NCBI GenBank assembly: GCA_014879945.1 | Contig: JACSRE010000242.1 | Coordinates: 124,001 to 188,000, forward strand | DNA: 64,000 nt | Source: Myxococcus sp. | Lineage (GTDB): Bacteria > Myxococcota > Myxococcia > Myxococcales > Myxococcaceae | Direction of reading: 5' to 3' | Shown: positions 56,560 through 64,000 of the stretch, piece after piece | How positions within the stretch are numbered: position 1 is the first letter of the stretch | Layout of the letters: each line of letters starts with the position of its first letter | Program-made: the position numbers and the translations under genes | Notes under the pieces: model-generated | Told to the model about the DNA's origin: nothing | The model's database searches: none | Seen by the model: the letters and a program-made list of their open reading frames with translations, nothing else

Positions 56560-57423
56560 TCAGCTCAAGAGGCCGATGATCTGCGAGAGCTTCGCGCGCA
56601 GCTCCTTGCGCTGAACGATCGCGTCGATCATGCCGTGCTCGAGCAGGAACTCGGAGCGCTGGAAGCCCTCGGGCAGCTTCTGGCGAATCGTCTGCTCGAT
56701 CACGCGGGCGCCAGCGAAGCCGATCAGCGCGCGGGGCTCGGCGATCACCACGTCGCCCAGCCACGAGAACGAGGCCGCCACGCCGCCGGTCGTCGGGTTG
56801 AGCAGCACCGAGATGTACGGCTTGCGCACCTCGCGGAAGCGGTTGAGCGCGGCGCAGGTCTTCGCCATCTGCATCAGCGACAGAATGCCCTCTTGCATGC
56901 GAGCGCCGCCCGACGACGAGAAGACGATCGCCGGCACGTCGAGCTCTCGCGCGCGCTCGAACACCCGCGTCACCTTCTCGCCCACCACGCTGCCCATCGA
57001 CCCGCCCATGAACTCGAAGAGGAACGCGCCGATGCTCACGTGCTGCCCGTCGATGCGCGCGGTGCCCGAGACGAAGGCGTCGTTCTCGTTGAGCGCCTTC
57101 CGGGTGGACTTGATGCGATCGCGGTACTTCTTCGAGTCTGAGAAGCCCAGCGGGTCCTGCGCCTCCAGCCCCTCGTCGTGCTCCTCGAAGGAGCCCTCGT
57201 CGCAGAGCGCCAGCATGCGGGCCCGCGCGTTCCACGCCATGTGGTGGTTGCACGACGGGCACACGTTGAGCGCGCGCTCGAGCTCCTCTCGCAGCAAGAT
57301 CTCGCCGCAGGGCTCGCACTTCACCCACAGGCCCTCCATGCGGCTGGGAGCGCTGCGCTGATCGACCTCGTCAGCCTCGACCGAGGCGGCGATCTTCGGC
57401 TTCTTCTTCGCGTACCACGACAT
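56560..57423 (-). CDS. accD: Acetyl-CoA carboxylase carboxyltransferase subunit beta
   Basis: Zn ribbon CEPC...CPSC; FSSSGGARMQEGILSLMQMAKT; NPTTGGVAASF; GFAGARVIEQTI. Confidence 0.95.
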   Translation of the reverse strand: MSWYAKKKPKIAASVEADEVDQRSAPSRMEGLWVKCEPCGEILLREELERALNVCPSCNHHMAWNARARMLALCDEGSFEEHDEGLEAQDPLGFSDSKKYRDRIKSTRKALNENDAFVSGTARIDGQHVSIGAFLFEFMGGSMGSVVGEKVTRVFERARELDVPAIVFSSSGGARMQEGILSLMQMAKTCAALNRFREVRKPYISVLLNPTTGGVAASFSWLGDVVIAEPRALIGFAGARVIEQTIRQKLPEGFQRSEFLLEHGMIDAIVQRKELRAKLSQIIGLLS

Positions 57424-57489
57424 GCCCGCGCTCGTAGCGCCACGGCCTGGCGGGCTCAAGCGCGACGACACGAGCCGGTGCGTAACGAG

Positions 57490-58878
57490 CTACGCACCCG
57501 CGAGCGCTTCGACCTCGGCCCGCCCCTTGGGGATCGCGGCGGTCAGCACCTCGCTCCCGGTCGCCGTGCACACCACGTCGTCTTCGATGCGAACGCCGCC
57601 GAAGCCCCGCCCACCGTTCATCGCCAGGTAGCGCTCGGCCCGGTCGAAGTTCACCTGCCCCCTGAACTTCGCGCGGAAGTCGGGGCTGCGGAGGATCGCC
57701 GGCACGAAGTAGAGGCCGGGCTCGATGGTGAAGACCATGCCCTCGGCGAGGTCCATGTCCATGCGCAGAAAGGCGGTGCCGAACTGCGTGCTGCGCTCGC
57801 GCCCCGGGTAGAGCACGCGGTCGCCGAAGGCCTCGAGGTCGTGCACGTCGAGGCCAAGCTGGTGGCCGAGCCCGTGGGGGAAGAAGAGCGCGTGGGCGCC
57901 TGCCTCGACCAGGCTGTCGGCCGCCCCGGTGAGGAGCCCGAGATCGACCAGGCCCTGCGCGAGCACCCGGCACGCCGAGAGGTGCAGCTCGCGGTAGCGC
58001 ACCCCCGGCCTCACCTGCCCGATGGCGTGCAGCTCGGCCTTCAGCACCAGCTCGTAGACGTCGCGTCCCTCGGGCGTGAAGGCTCCGCCGACCGGCCAGC
58101 AGCGGGTCACGTCGCTGCAATACCCCGCGGGCCCTTCGGCCCCCGCGTCGAGCAGCACGATGTCGCCGGCGGCGAGCGTGTTGCCGTGATCGTGGTTGTG
58201 CAGCACCTCGCCGCGCACCGAGAGGATGGTGCCGTACGCCGGCACGCAGCCGCTGCGCGCGAACGCGCCCTCGACGAGCCCGGCCAGCAGCTCCTCCTTG
58301 ACGCCCGGCCTCGAGGCCTTCATCGCCGCGAGGTGGGCCTCGTGGGTGACGAGGGCCGTCTTGCGCATCTCGGCGAGCTCCTCGGGCCCCTTGCGCAGCC
58401 GCAGCGCCGCGATGGCCTCGAGCACCTCACCGCGCCCCACCTTCGTCGCGTCGTCGAACTGCAGATCCTGCCCGGTGATGCTGCGCGCCCGCGCGGTCGC
58501 CTTGAAGTCGGCGACGGCGATCGCGTCGAGCTGGCGGCCCTTCGCGAGCGACTGCAGGTGCGCCTCGAGGGCCTCGACCGTCATCACCTGATCGACGCCC
58601 TGTCGCCGCTTCACCACGTCGAAGGGCTCCACCTCGCCGTGCCAGAGGGCGTCGCCGATGGTGCGCTCGGGGAGAAACAGGGTGACGGTCTTCTCGGCGG
58701 GATCGAAGAGCGCGGCGCTGCCGGGCTCGGGGCGCTCGAAGAAGTAGAGGAAGTTCGAGTCGGCGCGAAACGGGTACGTGTTCGCGGGGTAGTTGCGCGA
58801 GATGGCGCCGCCGCTGAACAACACCAGGGGCCGCGTGAGTGACGCCAACAGCCGGTCTCGACGCTGAAGGAAGCTCAT
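57490..58878 (-). CDS. Aminopeptidase P-family metallopeptidase (M24)
   Basis: VLLDAGAEGPAGYCSDVTRCWPV; FFPHGLGHQLGLDVHD; GMVFTIEPGLY. Confidence 0.93.
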   Translation of the reverse strand: MSFLQRRDRLLASLTRPLVLFSGGAISRNYPANTYPFRADSNFLYFFERPEPGSAALFDPAEKTVTLFLPERTIGDALWHGEVEPFDVVKRRQGVDQVMTVEALEAHLQSLAKGRQLDAIAVADFKATARARSITGQDLQFDDATKVGRGEVLEAIAALRLRKGPEELAEMRKTALVTHEAHLAAMKASRPGVKEELLAGLVEGAFARSGCVPAYGTILSVRGEVLHNHDHGNTLAAGDIVLLDAGAEGPAGYCSDVTRCWPVGGAFTPEGRDVYELVLKAELHAIGQVRPGVRYRELHLSACRVLAQGLVDLGLLTGAADSLVEAGAHALFFPHGLGHQLGLDVHDLEAFGDRVLYPGRERSTQFGTAFLRMDMDLAEGMVFTIEPGLYFVPAILRSPDFRAKFRGQVNFDRAERYLAMNGGRGFGGVRIEDDVVCTATGSEVLTAAIPKGRAEVEALAGA

Positions 58879-58946
58879 GAAGGGCGATCTACCCGAAGCC
58901 AAGACGGAGCGAGAGCCGACCGAACGGACGTGCTATCGGCCTGCGC

Positions 58947-59933
58947 ATGAAGGCGCTCGTGATGATCTCAGGCGAAGGGCCCCGTGGCTTGTCGATGAAG
59001 GACGTCGCAGCGCCGAGCTGTGGCCCTGACGAGCTCAGGGTCGGGGTGAAGGCGAGCGCGCTCAACCGCGCCGATCTGCTGCAGACCCTGGGGCTGTATC
59101 CGGCGCCGGCCGGGGTGCCCTCCGACATCCCCGGGCTGGAGTACGCCGGCGAGGTGCTCGAGGTGGGCGCGCGCGTCACCCGCTGGAAGAAGGGCGACCG
59201 CGTGATGGGCCTGGTGGCCGGCGGCGCGTGGGCGGAGCAGCTGGTGACCCACGAGCGCGAGGCCATCGCGATGCCCGAGGGCCTCGAGTTCTCGCGCGCG
59301 GCGGCGATCCCCGAGGCGTTCATCACCTCGTTCGACGCGCTCGCGCTTCAGGGGCAGCTCACCGCCGGCACCCAGGTGCTGATCCACGCGGTGGCCTCGG
59401 GGGTGGGCACGGCGGCCCTCCAGCTGTGCGCCCTCTTCGGCGCCCGCCCGATCGGCACCGGCCGCAACGCCGCCAAGCTCGAGCGCGCCACCCACCTGGG
59501 GCTGCGCGACACCGTGTTGGTGAACGCCGAGCAGCCCCACTTCGCCGACCGGGTGAAGGCGCTGACCTCGGGGCGCGGGGTTGACCTGGTGCTCGACCTG
59601 GTGGGCGGCGACTGGCTCCCGCAGACGCTCGACGCCATGGCGCCGCAGGGCACGCTGATGCTGGTGGGGCTGGTCGCGGGGGCGTCGGCCGAGGTGCCGC
59701 TGCGCACCGTGCTGGGCAAGCGCCTGACCGTGATCGGCACCACGCTGCGCGCGCGCCCCCTCGAAGAGAAGATCGCCGTCGCCCGCAGCTTCGAGCAGTT
59801 GCTGGTGCCGCACTTCAAGACGACGCGCCTGGCGCCCGTCATCGATCGGGTGGTGCCCATCGTCGAGGCGCCGGCCGCGCTCGAGCGGCTTGCGGCCAAC
59901 GACTCCTTCGGCAAGACCGTGCTCACCTGGTGA
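58947..59933 (+). CDS. NAD(P)H-quinone oxidoreductase (zinc-independent MDR family)
   Basis: ALNRADLLQTLGLYPAP; LEYAGEV; VLIHAVASGVGTAALQL. Confidence 0.92.
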   Translation: MKALVMISGEGPRGLSMKDVAAPSCGPDELRVGVKASALNRADLLQTLGLYPAPAGVPSDIPGLEYAGEVLEVGARVTRWKKGDRVMGLVAGGAWAEQLVTHEREAIAMPEGLEFSRAAAIPEAFITSFDALALQGQLTAGTQVLIHAVASGVGTAALQLCALFGARPIGTGRNAAKLERATHLGLRDTVLVNAEQPHFADRVKALTSGRGVDLVLDLVGGDWLPQTLDAMAPQGTLMLVGLVAGASAEVPLRTVLGKRLTVIGTTLRARPLEEKIAVARSFEQLLVPHFKTTRLAPVIDRVVPIVEAPAALERLAANDSFGKTVLTW

Positions 59934-60958
59934 CCCCCATGACCTTCGACCCCAACGCTGCCGCGCCCGCTGACTCCGGCGTCTTCGGACTGCCCTTCGC
60001 CCCCGAAGACTCGCGGGTGGTGCTGATCCCCGTGCCGTTCGAGGCCACCACCAGCTACGGCGGCGGCACCTCTGACGGGCCGGCCACCATCCTCGAGGCC
60101 TCGAAGCAGGTCGACCTCTACGATCTCGACACCGGCAAGCCCTACGAGGCCGGCATCGCGATGCTCGAAGAGAGCGCCGACGTGCGCGGGTGGAACGATC
60201 GCGCCAAGGCCCTCGCGGCGCCGATCGTCGCCTCGGGAGGCCGCGACTGCGACCCGCGCGCGCTCCAGGCGGTCAACGCGTTCAGCGAGCAGATGAACGG
60301 GTACGTCTACGACACCACCAGGGCGTGGCTGGCGAAGGGGAAGATCGTCGGCGTGATCGGCGGCGATCACTCGACCCCCTTCGGCGCGATGAAGGCCTAC
60401 GCCGAGACGTACCCGGGCCTGGGCGTGCTGCACCTCGACGCCCACGCCGATCTCCGGGACGCCTACGAGGGCTTCACCTGGAGCCACGCGTCGATCATGT
60501 TCAACGTGATGAAGCGCCTGCCCGACGTCGCGCGCCTGGTGCAGGTCGGCATTCGCGACTTCGGCGAGGCCGAGTTCGAGCTGATCCGCCGCTCCGATGG
60601 GCGCATTCACACCTTCTTCGATTCGCGGCTGGCGCACGCGCGGCTCGACGGCATGCCCTGGCGCGAGCAGGTCGACGCCATCGTGCAGCAACTGCCCGAG
60701 CACGTGTACCTCTCGTGGGACATCGACGGGCTCGACCCGGTGCTCTGCCCCAGCACGGGCACGCCGGTGCCGGGCGGCCTCGGCTTTCACCAGGCCTGCA
60801 CGCTGCTCGAGGGCGTGGTGCGCGCCGGCAAGAAGATCGTCGGCTTCGATCTCAACGAGGTCGCCCCGGGCCCCGAGGGCGACGAGTGGGACGGCAACGT
60901 CGCCGCGCGGCTGCTCTACAAGATGATCGGGTGGACGCTGAAGTCGCACGAGAGATGA
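59930..60958 (+). CDS. Agmatinase/arginase-family ureohydrolase
   Basis: VIGGDHSTPFG; HLDAHADLRD; LSWDIDGLDP; GFDLNEVAPG. Confidence 0.92.
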   Translation: MTPMTFDPNAAAPADSGVFGLPFAPEDSRVVLIPVPFEATTSYGGGTSDGPATILEASKQVDLYDLDTGKPYEAGIAMLEESADVRGWNDRAKALAAPIVASGGRDCDPRALQAVNAFSEQMNGYVYDTTRAWLAKGKIVGVIGGDHSTPFGAMKAYAETYPGLGVLHLDAHADLRDAYEGFTWSHASIMFNVMKRLPDVARLVQVGIRDFGEAEFELIRRSDGRIHTFFDSRLAHARLDGMPWREQVDAIVQQLPEHVYLSWDIDGLDPVLCPSTGTPVPGGLGFHQACTLLEGVVRAGKKIVGFDLNEVAPGPEGDEWDGNVAARLLYKMIGWTLKSHER

Positions 60959-62202
60959 GGGCTCGCGCCGTCACCCTGGCCCAGTGGCTCCTCCTCGGCT
61001 CCGTCATCGGGGTGATCTGTGGGACCGCCTCGGCCGCCTTCCTCTGGCTGCTTGAGCTCGCCACCGACTTCCGCGGCGCGCACGAGTCGATCGTCTTCGC
61101 GCTGCCGCTCGCGGGCCTCGGCCTGGGCTTCGTGCTCGAGCGCTTCGGCCAGTCGATCAAGGCCGGCAACAACCTGGTGATCGACACCATTCACGACGAC
61201 GGCCCCGAGGTGCCGCTGCGCATGGCGCCGATGGTGTTGATGGGCACGGTGGTGACGCACCTCTTCGGAGGCAGCGCAGGCCGCGAAGGCACGGCGGTGC
61301 AGATGGGCGCGAGCCTCTCGGACTGGGTGTCACACCGCCTGGGCGTCGGCCGGCAGGTGCGGCGGCAGTTGCTGGCGGCCGGGGTGGCGGGCGGCTTCGG
61401 CTCGGTCTTCGGCACCCCCATCGCCGGCGCCGTCTTCGGGCTCGAGTTCGTGGTGCTCGGACGCCTCGAGTACGCGGCGCTGGTGCCGGCCCTGGTCGCC
61501 TCGGTGGTGGGCGATCTCACCACGCGCGCGCTCGGCATCGGCCACACCGCCTACCCGGCCTCGGCGTCGGTGCCGCTCTCTCCGCTGTTGGCGCTCAAGT
61601 GGGTCGTCTTTGCCGCCGCGATGGCGCTCGCGACGGTCGCCTTCATCGAGCTGACGCACTTCATCAAGCGGGTCGCCGAGCGTCGGGTGGCCCGGCTGCC
61701 GGTGCGCATGTTCCTCGGGGGCGTCGCCGTGGTGGCGCTGTGGCAGGTGGTGGGCAGCAGCGACTACCTGGGCCTGGGCGTGCCCACCATCGTGCGGGCC
61801 TTCTCCGACCCCACGCTGCCTGCCAGCGCGTTCGCCCTCAAGATCCTCTTCACGGCGTTGACCATCGGCGTGGGCTTCGTGGGCGGAGAGGTGACGCCGC
61901 TGTTCTTCGTCGGGGCGGCGCTGGGGAGCGTGCTGGCCCGCCTGCTGGGCCTTCCGCTCGAGCTGGGGGCCGGCGTGGGCCTGGCGGCGGTGTTCGCGGC
62001 CGCGTCGAACACGCCGCTGGCCCTGTCGATCATGGCGATGGAGCTGTTGGGCTCGGGCGTCTTCCCCCACGTCGCGATCGTCTGCGTCCTGGCGTACCTC
62101 TTCACCGGGCACCGCAGCATCTACCCATCGCAGCGGCTGGCCCTTGGCAAGCTGGGCGGCGCGGTGGAGCCGACCACGCGCCTGCGAGATCTCGACGGCT
62201 GA
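60955..62202 (+). CDS. ClC-family anion transporter, possibly CLC-F (fluoride/proton) type
   Basis: GNNLVIDTIH; GGSAGREGTAVQMG; GVGFVGGEVTPLFFVGAALG; ATG 60955 overlaps upstream stop (ATGA). Confidence 0.85.
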   Translation: MRARAVTLAQWLLLGSVIGVICGTASAAFLWLLELATDFRGAHESIVFALPLAGLGLGFVLERFGQSIKAGNNLVIDTIHDDGPEVPLRMAPMVLMGTVVTHLFGGSAGREGTAVQMGASLSDWVSHRLGVGRQVRRQLLAAGVAGGFGSVFGTPIAGAVFGLEFVVLGRLEYAALVPALVASVVGDLTTRALGIGHTAYPASASVPLSPLLALKWVVFAAAMALATVAFIELTHFIKRVAERRVARLPVRMFLGGVAVVALWQVVGSSDYLGLGVPTIVRAFSDPTLPASAFALKILFTALTIGVGFVGGEVTPLFFVGAALGSVLARLLGLPLELGAGVGLAAVFAAASNTPLALSIMAMELLGSGVFPHVAIVCVLAYLFTGHRSIYPSQRLALGKLGGAVEPTTRLRDLDG

Positions 62203-62206
62203 GGGG

Positions 62207-62869
62207 CTACTCGGCGTTCCAGTCGGACGCGGGGAGCACCTTCCACCCGGTGTCCACCTTGCCCGACTTGAAGCGCACCACGCGCAGCGGCCACTCGCGG
62301 GGCGTCTTGGCGGCGCCCTCGGTGCTCAGCACCGTCCACCGGTGCACCTCGATGGAGTACTTGCCCGCCCCGCCCGCCTTCGAGAGCACCGCGCGCATCG
62401 GGTTCTTCGGGTGCCAGTACACCTCTTTGCCGACGCGCATCACGTACGAGAGCGTGGGGTGTGCCTTGGTGAAAGCCGCCGCCTTCTCGCGCGTGGGGCC
62501 GAGCATCTTGGTGGCGTCGGCCTGCGACAGCTCGGTCATCTTCAGATCGTCGCCGATCTGATCCATGCCCATCAGCTTGGTGAGCGCGGAGTGCCCCGCC
62601 TTGTCGAGGTCGTTCATGCTGTGCACCGCGTGGGTGAGGTCGGCCTCTTCTTTCTTCACCGGGTCCTTCGCCTTCAGCTTCCAGTTCTCGAGGGCGAACA
62701 GCTGGGCGTTCATGGTGACGCCGCCCAGCAGCAGATCCTTGCCGGCCTCGTCACCCGAGCCGGTGAGGGCGTTCAGGTAGGTCTCGGCCACCTTCCTGGG
62801 CTCGGCGTCGTCCTGCGCGAGGACCGGACCGGCGGAAAGGGCAACCAGGAGCGTCAGCGTTCGGAGCAT
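62207..62869 (-). CDS. Exported hypothetical protein
   Basis: Signal peptide MLRTLTLLVALSAGPVLAQ; no recognised domain. Confidence 0.65.
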   Translation of the reverse strand: MLRTLTLLVALSAGPVLAQDDAEPRKVAETYLNALTGSGDEAGKDLLLGGVTMNAQLFALENWKLKAKDPVKKEEADLTHAVHSMNDLDKAGHSALTKLMGMDQIGDDLKMTELSQADATKMLGPTREKAAAFTKAHPTLSYVMRVGKEVYWHPKNPMRAVLSKAGGAGKYSIEVHRWTVLSTEGAAKTPREWPLRVVRFKSGKVDTGWKVLPASDWNAE

Positions 62870-62932
62870 GGGCCGGTTCTATCGCAGTTGTGGAATGAGC
62901 GGGCGGCCGCAGCGTTTATGCTCCCCAGCCTC

Positions 62933-64000
<1,068 letters not shown>

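Overview
This 64 kb window is high-GC, densely coded bacterial chromosome. Gene content suggests a myxobacterium (Myxococcota): a MYXO-CTERM-like signal, an AgmC-like surface protein, many Ser/Thr kinases and FHA enhancer-binding proteins. I support about 50 protein-coding genes. I see no rRNA, tRNA, CRISPR array or transposase. Recognisable genes include the Mla-type transport trio, an M16 peptidase pair, dnaK, a LIG-POL LigD, two HtrA-type proteases, a GrpE-like gene, folC-accD, aminopeptidase P, agmatinase, a ClC transporter, tcdA and a rhomboid protease. The observations most worth follow-up are: (1) a chain of seven same-strand genes (20.9 to 12.9 kb) with six start/stop junctions, five of them 4-bp overlaps plus one 2-nt gap, in which catalytically intact proteins sit beside apparently dead paralogues; (2) a 78-aa possible beta-grasp protein followed by a minimal E1/ThiF-like enzyme; (3) a giant ORF joining a lipoprotein signal, an ABC-ABC higher-order domain duplication, an internal MYXO-CTERM-like tail and an OmpA barrel with its own internal signal-peptide-like segment; (4) a tandem pseudokinase-kinase; (5) an FHA/AAA+ regulator lacking the GAFTGA loop; (6) an RCC1 lipoprotein whose only sensible start appears to be CTG. 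All homology calls are from reading motifs by eye; no database search was run.
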